Below are positions 9,416 to 18,394 of a stretch of DNA of 64,000 bases, piece by piece. The notes beneath the pieces are model-generated. The model saw only the letters and a list, made by a program, of their open reading frames with translations. It made no database searches and was not told the DNA's origin. The translations under genes and the position numbers were made by a program. This DNA is from Parafannyhessea umbonata. Its GTDB lineage: Bacteria; Actinomycetota; Coriobacteriia; Coriobacteriales; Atopobiaceae. The stretch is from the NCBI RefSeq assembly GCF_012844235.1, contig NZ_JABAGR010000005.1, positions 124,001-188,000 of the forward strand, in the 5' to 3' direction. How positions within the stretch are numbered: the stretch's first letter is position 1; each line of letters begins with the position of its first letter.

Positions 9416-10459
9416 ATGGGGCTTTTGGGAAGGGAAGCGCAAGAGAGAAGGGAGCACGAGCTCCTGTCCCGCCATGCGGCGTTTTCCGACGAGTCCGCGG
9501 GAAGGCTCGTGCCCGAGGAGCCGGACGAGCTGAGGACGTGCTACCAGCGCGACCGAGACCGCATACTCCACAGCAAGAGCTTCAGGCGTCTCGCTAACAA
9601 GACGCAGGTGTTCCTGGCGCCGGAGGGCGACCACTACCGGACGAGGCTCACACACACGCTCGAGGTGGCTCAGATCGCGCGCGACATCGCAAGGCCGCTT
9701 GGACTGAACGAGGACCTGACCGAGGCAATCGCGCTTGGGCACGACCTGGGCCACACGCCGTTCGGACACGCCGGCGAGCGTGCCCTTCGGGCGGCGATGG
9801 CCCGGAACCTTGGCATCGACCCGCGATCGAGCGCCGCGGAAGGGCTGTTCAGGCACAACGAGCAGAGCGTGCGCGTGGTCAGCCACTTCGAGAGGGACGG
9901 CAGGGGGCTCAACCTCTCGCGCGAGGTGCTCGATGGAATACGTTGCCATGCGGGAAGCCTGCGCGCGGAGACGCTCGAGGGGAGGGTCGTCGCGAAGGCG
10001 GACCGCATAGCGTACGTGACCCACGACATAGACGACGCGGAGCGGGCGGGCCTCCTTACGGAGGAGGTGCTTCCCGAGAAGTGCCGGGACGTGCTCGGGC
10101 ACACGTCCTCGGAGCGCATCAAGACCATGGTGGAGGATGCCGTGACGTGCAGCGCAGGCACCGGCGACGTCGTCATGTCACCGGAGGTGTGGGGCGCCCT
10201 GATGGGCATGAGGGCGTTCTTGTTCTCGAACCTCTACAAGCGGGGAGACGCAAAGTCTGAGGAGCCGAAGGCGGAACACGTGGTCGCGGCGCTGTTTGAC
10301 CACTTCGTGGCGCATGTGGACGAGATACCCGAGGAGTACCACCTGGCAGAGGGGCAGCAGGAGGTCATGGTTGCCGACTACATCAGCTCGATGACAGACC
10401 GCTATGCCATCAGGCTCTACAGGGACATTTTCGTGCCAAGGGCCTGGGGCATGCGATAA
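9416..10459 (+). CDS. dgt: Deoxyguanosinetriphosphate triphosphohydrolase-like HD protein
   Basis: 347-aa HD-domain dNTPase. The metal-binding motif is clear: RTRLTHTLEVAQIAR supplies the first His and ALGHDLGHTPFGHAGE the HD pair and downstream His. The opening YQRDRDRILHSKSFRRLANKTQVF is typical of the dgt-like family. ATG 9416 has GGGAGG eight bases upstream. It lies between ppdK and rplS; Dgt-like proteins often neighbour dnaG, which is not seen here. Substrate preference cannot be judged from sequence. Confidence 0.93.
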   Translation: MGLLGREAQERREHELLSRHAAFSDESAGRLVPEEPDELRTCYQRDRDRILHSKSFRRLANKTQVFLAPEGDHYRTRLTHTLEVAQIARDIARPLGLNEDLTEAIALGHDLGHTPFGHAGERALRAAMARNLGIDPRSSAAEGLFRHNEQSVRVVSHFERDGRGLNLSREVLDGIRCHAGSLRAETLEGRVVAKADRIAYVTHDIDDAERAGLLTEEVLPEKCRDVLGHTSSERIKTMVEDAVTCSAGTGDVVMSPEVWGALMGMRAFLFSNLYKRGDAKSEEPKAEHVVAALFDHFVAHVDEIPEEYHLAEGQQEVMVADYISSMTDRYAIRLYRDIFVPRAWGMR

Positions 10460-10596
10460 GTTGGCAATACATATGCATTGGTTCTTGCGGCGGGCCCTCG
10501 GTCGGCACGTCCATAGTGGTCCCTCCTGCACTAACCAATGGCAATCAAGGCCCGTGTGTCCTTGTGTATGGATATGTTTTGACGGGTGCTTTCTGC

Positions 10597-10625
10597 TTGT
10601 GCGGATCCCTGTCGTGGAATATACT
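10597..10625 (+). promoter_or_regulatory. Predicted promoter of rplS
   Basis: TTGTGC (10597-10602) and TATACT (10620-10625) with a 17-base spacer, about 65 bases before rplS. It lies inside the 231-base dgt-rplS gap, which has no credible gene. Confidence 0.5.
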
Positions 10626-10690
10626 TCTCGGTTGTGTGTAAACCTATGTGCCGCGCACACCGCGACGGCACCTCTAGAAGTGAGGAAACT

Positions 10691-11032
10691 ATGGACTACA
10701 TTCGCGCAATCGAGCGCCAGCAGATCCGCGAGGACATCCCCGAGGTCCGCGTTGGCGACAACGTCAAGGTGCACTATCGCATCAAGGAGGGTGACCGCGA
10801 GCGCATCCAGGTCTTCCAGGGCGACGTCATCCGCATGAGCGGTGCCGGCTCTCGCGAGACCTTCACCGTCCGCAAGATCTCCTTCGGCGTCGGCGTCGAG
10901 CGCACCTTCCCCCTGCACTCGCCCAAGATCGGCAAGCTCGAGGTTGTGCGTCACGGCGACATCCGTCGCGCAAAGCTCTACTACCTGCGCGATCGCGTCG
11001 GCAAGGCCGCCCGCATCCGCGAGAAGCGCTAA
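10691..11032 (+). CDS. rplS: 50S ribosomal protein L19
   Basis: 113-aa large-subunit protein at the 30S interface. [32 protein letters not shown] and the end [19 protein letters not shown] are hallmark segments. ATG 10691 with GAGGA upstream. Unlike most genomes, where rplS follows trmD directly, here about 8.4 kb (lepB, glyQS, ppdK, dgt) separates them, and rplS has its own promoter and terminator. Confidence 0.97.
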   Translation: MDYIRAIERQQIREDIPEVRVGDNVKVHYRIKEGDRERIQVFQGDVIRMSGAGSRETFTVRKISFGVGVERTFPLHSPKIGKLEVVRHGDIRRAKLYYLRDRVGKAARIREKR

Positions 11033-11054
11033 GGGTTTCTCAGTCGCACGCATT

Positions 11055-11087
11055 GAGCGGCACCCCGAGGGGTGTCGCTCTTTTTTT
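11055..11087 (+). terminator. Rho-independent terminator after rplS
   Basis: GAGCGGCACCCC pairs with GGGGTGTCGCTC (one G-U pair) across a short GA-rich loop, followed by seven T residues. The rnhB ribosome site begins just past the T-run. Confidence 0.88.
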
Positions 11088-11097
11088 AGGAGCTGCC

Positions 11098-11886
11098 ATG
11101 AGCGAAAGAGTTCATCCCGCCAGTGCGCGCGAGGTTGCCGCACGGCTTTCCGATGCCGGGCTCGACGAGATAGACGGCCTGTTGGAACGCTATGGCGACG
11201 ACCCGCGAAAGCAGGTGCAGCATGCCGTGGCCGTGGCAAGGAGGCGCCGTGACCGAGAGGCGGCCGAGCGAGACCGCGTGAGTGCCATGTACGACCTCCA
11301 GCACGAGCTTGGGGGAGATGGCGTCGTCCTGGGCGTAGACGAGGTGGGAAGGGGAGCCATCGCTGGGCCCCTCACGGTGTGTGCGGTCGCGCTGCCAGCG
11401 AACCCCAGAATATGGGGCCTGAACGACTCGAAGCAGCTCACCCCTGCCCGGAGGGAGGCGCTTGCGGCTCAGATCGCCGAGGTCGCGACGGCAATTGGCA
11501 TCGCGCACATAGAGCCTGCGTCCATAGACGCGGTGGGCATGTCATCCGCGCTCAGGATGGCCATGGCAAACGCGATCGAGGACACGGGCGTCGACCCAGA
11601 CTGCGTGCTCATAGACGGAAACCCCGTGCACGTTCACCCAAGGGAGAAGACCCTGGTCAAGGGCGACGCGCGCGTCGCATGCATCGCGGCTGCCTCCATC
11701 GTCGCGAAGGTCACGAGAGACGCCATCATGGTGGCATACGACGCGGAGTATCCAGAGTACCACCTTGCGGAGTGCAAGGGATACGGGTCGGCGGCGCACA
11801 TCGAGGCTATCAGGCAAATCGGCCTGAGTCCCATCCATAGGGTGTCGTTCTGTGGAAACTTCTTGGAGACCCCCTCTCTCTTCTAA
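11098..11886 (+). CDS. rnhB: Ribonuclease HII
   Basis: 262-aa endonuclease removing RNA from RNA-DNA hybrids and misincorporated ribonucleotides. The catalytic motif GVDEVGRGAIAGPL sits near residue 80 after a ~70-residue N-terminal extension like that of Firmicutes RNase HII. LIDGNP, ARVACIAAASIVAKVTRD and YPEYHLAECKGYG complete the active site. ATG 11098 has AGGAG five bases upstream, immediately after the rplS terminator. Confidence 0.95.
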   Translation: MSERVHPASAREVAARLSDAGLDEIDGLLERYGDDPRKQVQHAVAVARRRRDREAAERDRVSAMYDLQHELGGDGVVLGVDEVGRGAIAGPLTVCAVALPANPRIWGLNDSKQLTPARREALAAQIAEVATAIGIAHIEPASIDAVGMSSALRMAMANAIEDTGVDPDCVLIDGNPVHVHPREKTLVKGDARVACIAAASIVAKVTRDAIMVAYDAEYPEYHLAECKGYGSAAHIEAIRQIGLSPIHRVSFCGNFLETPSLF

Positions 11887-12053
11887 TCAAAAGTAGAATC
11901 GCCTGAATCGACGTTCCGTTCGCGTGCCTGCGATGAACGGGCTTTCGGGACGAGACGGCGGCGTTAGCAAAGTCTTCCGAAAGACGTGCGGCAGCTAGCT
12001 GCGAGCCGCGCATGAGAACCTCTTGGTCCCATTTGGCGAGGACGGGAGGATGC

Positions 12054-12632
12054 ATGTGCGACAACGAGTTCTATCAGGATGGCGAAGACGTCTACGGGAA
12101 GGGGCAGCCTGCGTCGGTTCCAGAAGAGTCTTGCGCAGCGGCTGACGGGGGCTATGCGCCCGAAGGCCTAGAGGAGCAGGCTCGGTGTGCGGGCACGGGC
12201 GGGTACCAGGGAGGGGAGAGCCCGGCCCGCAAACCACTCATGGAGATGAGCGCCCGTGAGATCGGCGACATGGGCGAGCACATAGCGTGCTGCTACCTCC
12301 AGAATCACGGATACAGGATCATCTCCCGAAACTGGATGTGCAAGATGGGCGAGGCCGACATAGTCGCCACCCAGCAAGACGAAGACGGCAATGACGTGTG
12401 CGTGCTCGTCGAGGTCAAGACGCGACTTTCGCTCGGCAAGGAAGACGACGGCATGCCAGAGCTTGCCGTGAATGGCGAGAAGCAGAAAAGGTATCGCGGC
12501 ATTGCGGAAACGTTCCTCAGCGTCTCCACACAGTTTCACCAAGTAAGGTTCGACGTGATCGCAATCAAGATAGTCGCGGAGCACTCTGCGAAGCTCAGGC
12601 ATCTCATCGGCGCCTATGAGGCTGACGACTGA
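12054..12632 (+). CDS. yraN: YraN/UPF0102 family endonuclease-like protein
   Basis: The last ~128 residues form the UPF0102 nuclease-like fold: GEHIACCYLQNHGYRIISRNW, GEADIVA and VLVEVKTR match the D-ExK-type restriction-endonuclease-like core. Preceding it is a ~62-residue acidic, Gly-rich stretch of no known family. ATG 12054 has GGGAGGA just upstream; alternative starts at 12240/12246 would give the bare core. It overlaps comM by one base and precedes dprA, the usual yraN-comM-dprA order. Confidence 0.85.
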   Translation: MCDNEFYQDGEDVYGKGQPASVPEESCAAADGGYAPEGLEEQARCAGTGGYQGGESPARKPLMEMSAREIGDMGEHIACCYLQNHGYRIISRNWMCKMGEADIVATQQDEDGNDVCVLVEVKTRLSLGKEDDGMPELAVNGEKQKRYRGIAETFLSVSTQFHQVRFDVIAIKIVAEHSAKLRHLIGAYEADD

Positions 12633-14116
12633 TGGGCGCCGGCGGATCCCTGAGCGTCGCGTCGGCGACTCTCAGGGGCATCGAGGCACTGCCGGTGGAC
12701 GTGGAGATCGCCACGTCGGCGGGGATTCCGGGCATGTCTATCGTCGGGATGCCGGACGGAAGCGTCCTGGAGGCGCGTGCCAGGGTGAGGTGCGCCATAA
12801 AGGCCTCCGGATTCACCGTGTCTAGGCTGAGGTTCACGGTGAACCTGTCGCCAGGGGAGCTCAAGAAGTCGGGGACGGGCTTCGACCTGCCGCTCGCAGT
12901 TGCCATGCTCGCGGTGACGGGGCAGATTCCGACGAGGGGACTCGAGGATTGCATGTTCGTGGGGGAGCTTGCGCTTGACGGCTCGGTAAGTGCCGTAAGA
13001 GGGCTCGTGGCCTATCGGAGGCTCGCCGAGAGAACGGGAAAGACCCTCGTCTGCCCTGCGTCATCCTACGATGGCCTTGGCGAGGGGGTCCTCAACATCG
13101 AACGGCTCGAGGACCTGCGCCGAGGGGTAGGAAGCCTCGAGGCGGGCGGACGGGGAGAGAGGCGCGAAGCCCAGGCGGGGTGTCCGGATCTCGACTATGA
13201 GGACGTGCTCGACCAGGAGGCGGCGAAGCGCGCGCTCGTGATATCCGCTGCGGGAGGGCACGGTCTGCTCATGGTCGGACCTCCCGGCGCGGGAAAATCC
13301 ATGCTCGCGCGTCGGCTTCCGACCATTCTTCCCCCGTTGACGCCTGAGGAGGCCGAGGAGGTGGCCTTGATAGGGTCTGTTGCTGGACGTGCGGGCGGAT
13401 GCCAGGACAACGGCGCAAGGCCATTCAGGGCTCCCCATCACTCGATATCGCAGGCGGGAATGATCGGGGGCGGCAGCCCCGTGCGTCCCGGGGAGGTCAC
13501 CCTTGCGCACCATGGCGTGCTGTTCCTCGACGAACTGCCGGAGTTCTCAACCAACGTGCTGCAGTCGCTGAGGCAGCCATTCGAGGAACACGTGGTGAGG
13601 CTGGTGCGTGCGGACGGACTGTACAGGTTTCCCTGCGACTTCACGTTTCTCGCGGCAGCCAACCCCTGTCCCTGCGGATACCTCGGAGACCCGGCGCACG
13701 CATGCACGTGCGCCCCGGCAAAGGTTGAGCAGTACCAGGCGAGGGTGGGAGGTCCCCTGAAGGACCGCATAGACGTACACATCTTCGTTGCGCGTCCCGA
13801 TTCCAGAAAGGTCGTGGAGGGTGAGCGCGGCATGAGCTCGGCGCAGATGCGCGAACTCGTGCTTGGGGCGCGGGAGTTCAGATCCTGGAGGGAGTCCAGG
13901 CTTGGCCCTGAGGACGAGGAGGGGCTCGATGGCCTGGCATTGGGGGAGGAGGCGGCCTCGGTGCTGGAGTCGATGGCCAGAAGCCTTGGGTTCGGCGGCA
14001 GGTCGATCGTGCGCGTCGCTAGGGTGGCGAGAACGATAGCGGACGTTCGGCAGGGAGACACGGTGTCAAGGGAGGACGTGCTGGAGGCGTGTGCGTACAG
14101 GGATAGGAGGGGATGA
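12632..14116 (+). CDS. comM: YifB/ComM-type Mg-chelatase-like AAA+ ATPase
   Basis: 494-aa ComM family protein; in Haemophilus and relatives ComM is a branch-migration helicase that promotes natural transformation. An N-terminal Lon-protease-like subdomain (VEIATSAGIPGMSIVGMPD, VNLSPGELKKSG) precedes the AAA+ core with Walker A MVGPPGAGKSMLARRLP and Walker B GVLFLDELPEF, then the AANPCPCGYLGD cysteine segment and the C-terminal sensor region. TGATG overlap with yraN. Followed by dprA, so this is a DNA-processing pair. Confidence 0.93.
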   Translation: MGAGGSLSVASATLRGIEALPVDVEIATSAGIPGMSIVGMPDGSVLEARARVRCAIKASGFTVSRLRFTVNLSPGELKKSGTGFDLPLAVAMLAVTGQIPTRGLEDCMFVGELALDGSVSAVRGLVAYRRLAERTGKTLVCPASSYDGLGEGVLNIERLEDLRRGVGSLEAGGRGERREAQAGCPDLDYEDVLDQEAAKRALVISAAGGHGLLMVGPPGAGKSMLARRLPTILPPLTPEEAEEVALIGSVAGRAGGCQDNGARPFRAPHHSISQAGMIGGGSPVRPGEVTLAHHGVLFLDELPEFSTNVLQSLRQPFEEHVVRLVRADGLYRFPCDFTFLAAANPCPCGYLGDPAHACTCAPAKVEQYQARVGGPLKDRIDVHIFVARPDSRKVVEGERGMSSAQMRELVLGAREFRSWRESRLGPEDEEGLDGLALGEEAASVLESMARSLGFGGRSIVRVARVARTIADVRQGDTVSREDVLEACAYRDRRG

Positions 14117-14119
14117 GGA

Positions 14120-15013
14120 ATGAGGGGGAAGTCCTTCGAGCTGAGACGGGGTGAAGAGGAGTATCCGAGGCGACTAGAGGACCTCTCCGACCCTCCCGAG
14201 CGCCTCTACGGCATCGGTGCCGCAGAGGTTCTGATGGACGCGGGCATCGCAATCGTCGGATCGAGGCGCGCCTCCCCCTACGGGGTCGCCACGGCCGAGA
14301 TGGCCGGGAGAATCGCGGCGGAGAGCGGGCTCGTAGTCGTCTCGGGGGGAGCCCTCGGCTGCGATGCGGCGGCGCTGAGGGCGGCGCAGGCGTCGGGGGG
14401 CACGACTGTGGTCGTATGCGGATGCGGCGCCGGCGTCGTCTATCCGCAATCGTCTCGGGACGTGTTCGAGGGCGCTATATCGAGGGGCGCGGTGATATCC
14501 CTCGAGAGGTGGGGCGCGCCTCCTCGGAGATACGCGTTCCCGAAGAGAAACAGGATCATCGCCGCAATCTCCGATTCCACGCTCGTCGTGGAGGCCGGCG
14601 TGAGGTCTGGGACCATGAGCACGGCGGAAGCAGCATCAGCCATGGGGAGGAGGCTGTATGCGATACCTGGGTCGATCTACTCGCCCCAGTCCGTTGGGAC
14701 GAACGAGCTCATCTCGGACGGTGCGAGCATCGTGTGCTCTGAGCGAGACCTAGAGATGTGCATCGCGCTGGATTACGACAAGCTGAGGCTTTGCGCGGAC
14801 GGCTCGCATTCTGAGCGAGGCCGCGTCCTCTCCGCCCTCGTGGCATCCCCGACGAGGGCGGACGAGCTGGCGAACAGGCTGGGCGAGAGCGTCATCACGA
14901 TTCTGGGCACGCTGAGTGACTACGAGGCGCGGGGGATGATCGTCCGGCTCCCGGACGGAAGATACTCGCCCACGGCCGAGCTCCTCCGCGCTTCGGATAG
15001 AATGGGTCCCTGA
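14120..15013 (+). CDS. dprA: DNA processing protein DprA (Smf)
   Basis: 297-aa Rossmann-like protein that loads RecA on incoming single-stranded DNA during transformation. The core motifs IAIVGSRRASPYG, VVSGGALGCDAAA, RYAFPKRNRIIAAISD and VVEAGVRSGTMSTA are all present; a C-terminal winged-helix-like region (about 230-290: ADELANRLGESVITILGTLSDYEARGM, given in part) follows. It starts three bases after comM, so co-transcribed. DprA also occurs in non-competent species, so it is suggestive only. Confidence 0.94.
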   Translation: MRGKSFELRRGEEEYPRRLEDLSDPPERLYGIGAAEVLMDAGIAIVGSRRASPYGVATAEMAGRIAAESGLVVVSGGALGCDAAALRAAQASGGTTVVVCGCGAGVVYPQSSRDVFEGAISRGAVISLERWGAPPRRYAFPKRNRIIAAISDSTLVVEAGVRSGTMSTAEAASAMGRRLYAIPGSIYSPQSVGTNELISDGASIVCSERDLEMCIALDYDKLRLCADGSHSERGRVLSALVASPTRADELANRLGESVITILGTLSDYEARGMIVRLPDGRYSPTAELLRASDRMGP

Positions 15014-15038
15014 GAATGGCTGTCGAGAGGAGTGCACG

Positions 15039-16367
15039 TTGTCGAAGAGTGTTGTCGTGGTCGGTGGGGGACTAGCCGGCAGTGAGTGCGCGCTGCAGCT
15101 TGCGGATCGGGGGGTTTCCGTGACACTCGTCGAGCAGCGTCCCGTGGCAAGCACGGCCGCTCACCACACCGACGGCTTCGCCGAACTCGTCTGCTCGAAC
15201 TCCCTCAAGTCAATGAGGCACGAGAGTGCGGCGGGGCTCCTGAAGGAGGAGCTCGAGAAGATGGGGTCTAGGCTCATCCGCCTTGCGAAGGAATCCGCCG
15301 TGCCGGCCGGAGGGGCCCTCGCCGTAGACCGCGGGCGGTTCTCCGCGCTCGTGGGTCACGCGATCGACGAGAGCCCGAACATCACCGTGGAGCGTCGCGT
15401 CGTCGAGGAGATTCCGGAAGGACCGTGCGTCATAGCCGCGGGCCCGCTCTGCGGAGACGCACTCTTCGCATCGATCGCCGCAAAGGTCGGCGGAGAGTCC
15501 CTCTCGTTCTATGATGCCGCGGCGCCGATCGTCGACGTGGAGTCGCTGGACAGGGGAGTCGTGTTCTCGCAGTCGCGCTACGACGAACAGGGTAGGGGCG
15601 ACTACCTTAACTGCCCGATGACCCGCGAGGAGTATGAGAGCTTCTACGAAGAGCTCGTTTCCGCGAAGCGCGTCGTCTCCAAGGAGTTCGAGCAGAGCGA
15701 CCTCTTCAGTGCGTGCCAACCCGTCGAAGAGGTCGCCAGGACGGGCAGGGACTCGCTCAGGTTCGGCGCCCTGAAGCCAGTGGGACTGACCGACCCCCGC
15801 TCCGGCAGGCGACCGTGGGCGGCGGTGCAGCTCAGGGCGGAGAACGCCGACCTGACCGCATACAACCTCGTTGGATTCCAGACGAATCTGACGTGGGGAG
15901 AGCAGAAGCGCGTGTTCCGCATGATTCCGGGCCTCGAGAACGCCGAGTTCTTCAGGTATGGGGTCATGCACAGGAACTCGTTCGTCGACGCCCCGAGGGT
16001 GCTCGACCATACGTTCAGGATCCCCGGAACGCAGACAAGGCTTGCGGGGCAGATTACCGGTACAGAGGGGTACACCGAGGCAATCGCATCGGGGCTGCTC
16101 GCCGCCCTCAACACATATGCGGACATCACCGGCATCGAGGAGGTCGATCTTCCGAGGACGGGTGCGCTCGGATCGCTCGTCGCGTACGCCACGAACCCCG
16201 ATACCAGGCCGTACCAGCCGATGCACGTGAACTTCGGACTCGTTCCGCCGCTTGAGGGCGGGCGACGCAAGAAGAGGGAGCGGTATCAGGCATACGCAGA
16301 CCGGGCGACCGTCGACCTGGAAGGGTACCTTGAGTCGCGTCGCGACCTCTTCGAAGCCTTCCGATAG
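15039..16367 (+). CDS. trmFO: tRNA U54 methyltransferase TrmFO (folate/FAD-dependent)
   Basis: 442-aa FAD protein making m5U54 with methylenetetrahydrofolate, in place of TrmA. The Rossmann start SVVVVGGGLAGSECALQLA, the signature ELVCSNSLKSM, NCPMTREEYESFYEEL and LAGQITGTEGYTEAIASG identify it. TTG start at 15039 with GAGAGGAG about seven bases upstream. Its position between dprA and a Xer recombinase matches Bacillus synteny, with topA missing. Confidence 0.96.
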   Translation: MSKSVVVVGGGLAGSECALQLADRGVSVTLVEQRPVASTAAHHTDGFAELVCSNSLKSMRHESAAGLLKEELEKMGSRLIRLAKESAVPAGGALAVDRGRFSALVGHAIDESPNITVERRVVEEIPEGPCVIAAGPLCGDALFASIAAKVGGESLSFYDAAAPIVDVESLDRGVVFSQSRYDEQGRGDYLNCPMTREEYESFYEELVSAKRVVSKEFEQSDLFSACQPVEEVARTGRDSLRFGALKPVGLTDPRSGRRPWAAVQLRAENADLTAYNLVGFQTNLTWGEQKRVFRMIPGLENAEFFRYGVMHRNSFVDAPRVLDHTFRIPGTQTRLAGQITGTEGYTEAIASGLLAALNTYADITGIEEVDLPRTGALGSLVAYATNPDTRPYQPMHVNFGLVPPLEGGRRKKRERYQAYADRATVDLEGYLESRRDLFEAFR

Positions 16368-16383
16368 CGGAACGCGCGTCACC

Positions 16384-17307
16384 ATGGCGACCGCAGGAGG
16401 GGAGCTCGAGAGGTTCCGTTCGTGCGTCGGGCGGTTCCTCAGGCACATAGGGGGAGTCGAGAGGCTTTCGGACAACACGGTAAGGGCCTATTCGGGAGAC
16501 CTTCGGGCATATCTCGACTGGGCGGAAAGGCGTCACGTCGACCCGTTCCACGTTACGCACTCCGAGCTGAGGGGCTACCTTGCCGAGATGAGCCGCGCGA
16601 GGTACTCGACGGCGACCATGAACAGGAGGCTCTCCTCGGTACGGGACCTCTACAGGTGGCTTGTGGAGGAGGGCGTGACGACGGAGGACGCTGCGGCGGC
16701 GATCGTGAGCCCGAAGAGGGCCAAGACGCTCCCTAGGACGCTTACCGAGGAGGAGGCCGAGAGGCTTCTGGGGGCTTGTGACGGACGGGATGCGAAGGAC
16801 GTGAGGGACAGGGCATTCCTGGAGCTCCTGTACGCGACCGGGGCGAGGATTTCCGAGGTGTCGAAGCTCGACCTCGGGGACGTTGACCTCGACCAGAGGC
16901 AGGTGAGGCTCGAGGGAAAGGGGTCCAAGACCCGCATCGTCCCGATATACGACCTCGCGGCGGAAAGGGTCGGGTCCTACGTGTCTGAGGCGAGGCCCGC
17001 GCTTGCCGCGAAAAGCCTCACGCGTGAAGAGGCCCTCTTTCTTTCCACCCGTGGCAATAGGATGTCCGCGGACGCGCTTAGGACCGTGTTCGAGAGAAGG
17101 GCGACGGCGGCGGGCATCGACAGGAGGGTCACGCCGCATGCGATGAGGCACACGTATGCCACGGAGCTCCTCTCTGGCGGTGCCGACCTGAGAAGCGTCC
17201 AGACGCTTCTTGGGCATGCCGACCTCTCGACGACGCAGATCTACACCCACCTCACGATCGATAGGATGAAGGCGGCGGCTCGGCAGGCCCACCCGCGGGG
17301 AGAGTGA
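16384..17307 (+). CDS. xerC: Tyrosine recombinase XerC/XerD type
   Basis: 307-aa site-specific recombinase. N-terminal SAM-like core-binding domain (about 1-100), then the catalytic domain with the full R-K-H-R-H-Y set: ATGARISEV, KGSKTRIVP, HAMRHTYATELL, LGHADLSTTQIYTH. The likely role is chromosome dimer resolution. The neighbourhood (after trmFO, before rpsB) is the standard chromosomal xerC place in Firmicutes, so this is not a phage integrase. ATG 16384; the ribosome site is weak. hslVU and codY, which usually follow, are absent. Confidence 0.92.
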   Translation: MATAGGELERFRSCVGRFLRHIGGVERLSDNTVRAYSGDLRAYLDWAERRHVDPFHVTHSELRGYLAEMSRARYSTATMNRRLSSVRDLYRWLVEEGVTTEDAAAAIVSPKRAKTLPRTLTEEEAERLLGACDGRDAKDVRDRAFLELLYATGARISEVSKLDLGDVDLDQRQVRLEGKGSKTRIVPIYDLAAERVGSYVSEARPALAAKSLTREEALFLSTRGNRMSADALRTVFERRATAAGIDRRVTPHAMRHTYATELLSGGADLRSVQTLLGHADLSTTQIYTHLTIDRMKAAARQAHPRGE

Positions 17308-17419
17308 AGGTGACGGATGTCACGGAAAGCGGGCGTGGGGCGTTCGAGAAAAGCGGTGCCGCCGCCCATGCCGAGGGTTGCGGCGCGACTTGTGGAGCTG
17401 ATACGATTTTTTCACGTCG

Positions 17420-17448
17420 TGGAAAATCGGCTCTCCCGCTGTTATAAT
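17420..17448 (+). promoter_or_regulatory. Predicted promoter of rpsB-tsf
   Basis: A consensus TATAAT (17443-17448) with TGGAAA 17 bases upstream (17420-17425). It lies in the 283-base gap between xerC and rpsB, which otherwise holds only a leader hairpin. Confidence 0.6.
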
Positions 17449-17511
17449 TTTTTCTCGCTGTGCGATCGCACGGCATAAATTCACACGTGTGACGACTCGT
17501 CGACCACGGTG

Positions 17512-17536
17512 CCTAAGGCGACAGCCGCGCCTTAGG
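17512..17536 (+). promoter_or_regulatory. rpsB leader hairpin (candidate autoregulatory element)
   Basis: CCTAAGGCG (17512-17520) pairs perfectly with CGCCTTAGG (17528-17536) in the untranslated leader, between the predicted promoter and the ribosome site. S2 leaders are autoregulated in other bacteria; that this hairpin serves such a role is inference. Confidence 0.4.
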
Positions 17537-17590
17537 TGGTTAGCACGGGGTTGATATCACACGGAGGACCAACCAATGGAGGTTTTCAGA

Positions 17591-18346
17591 ATGGCTGTTA
17601 AGATCAACATCCGCACCCTGCTCGAGGCTGGCTGCCACTATGGCCACCAGACGCGTCGCTGGAACCCGAAGATGAAGCCCTACATCTTCGGCGAGCGCAA
17701 CGGCATCTACATCCTCGACCTCAAGCAGACCGTGCTCGACGCGGACAAGGCATACACCTTCCTGAAGGACACCGCTGCCAAGGGTGGCCGCGTCCTGTTC
17801 GTCGGCACCAAGAAGCAGGCCCAGGAGCCCATCGCGACCCAGGCCGAGCGCTGCGGCATGCCCTACATCAACCAGCGTTGGCTCGGCGGCATGCTGACCA
17901 ACTTCGTGACCATGCGCTCCCGCATCGATCGCCTGGAGGAGCTCGAGGCCATGGTCGAGGACGGCCGCATGGCTCTTCTCCCCAAGAAGGAGCAGGCTGT
18001 CCTGAGCAAGGAGCTCGAGAAGCTCCAGCGCAACCTCGGTGGCGCCCGTGACCTGCACGCCCTGCCGCAGGCCCTGTTCGTCGTGGACAGCAAGCGCGAG
18101 GAGATCGCCATCCGCGAGGCAAACCGCCTGCACATCCCGGTCGTCGCCCTTCTCGACACCAACTCCGACCCCGACGTCGTCGACTACGGCATCCCCGCGA
18201 ACGACGACGCGATTCGCTCCGTCAACCTCATGTGCGAGCTCGTTGCCGACGCCGTTCTGGCTGGTTCCGGCAAGGAGCAGATCACCGAGCAGGAGATGGC
18301 TGCCGGCGAGACGACCCCTGCGGTAGAGACCCCCGCTGCCGAGTAG
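17591..18346 (+). CDS. rpsB: 30S ribosomal protein S2
   Basis: 251-aa S2 protein. [24 protein letters not shown], the FVGTKKQAQ segment and [10 protein letters not shown] are diagnostic; the C-terminus is a short acidic Thr/Ala tail. ATG 17591 (MAVKINIR) is preferred by family alignment, with GGAGG at 17579-17583. An in-frame ATG at 17576 also has a GGAGGA site, giving a possible five-residue longer form. tsf follows after 48 bases. Confidence 0.97.
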   Translation: MAVKINIRTLLEAGCHYGHQTRRWNPKMKPYIFGERNGIYILDLKQTVLDADKAYTFLKDTAAKGGRVLFVGTKKQAQEPIATQAERCGMPYINQRWLGGMLTNFVTMRSRIDRLEELEAMVEDGRMALLPKKEQAVLSKELEKLQRNLGGARDLHALPQALFVVDSKREEIAIREANRLHIPVVALLDTNSDPDVVDYGIPANDDAIRSVNLMCELVADAVLAGSGKEQITEQEMAAGETTPAVETPAAE

Positions 18347-18394
18347 CCCAAGGTCACAAGCTCTATAGGATTTCAACCCCAAAGGAGGGGCAAC

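Noticed and set aside
16384-17307. Tyrosine recombinase as integrase of a mobile element
   Set aside because: It sits in the conserved trmFO-xerC-rpsB core context with no attachment site or element genes around it.
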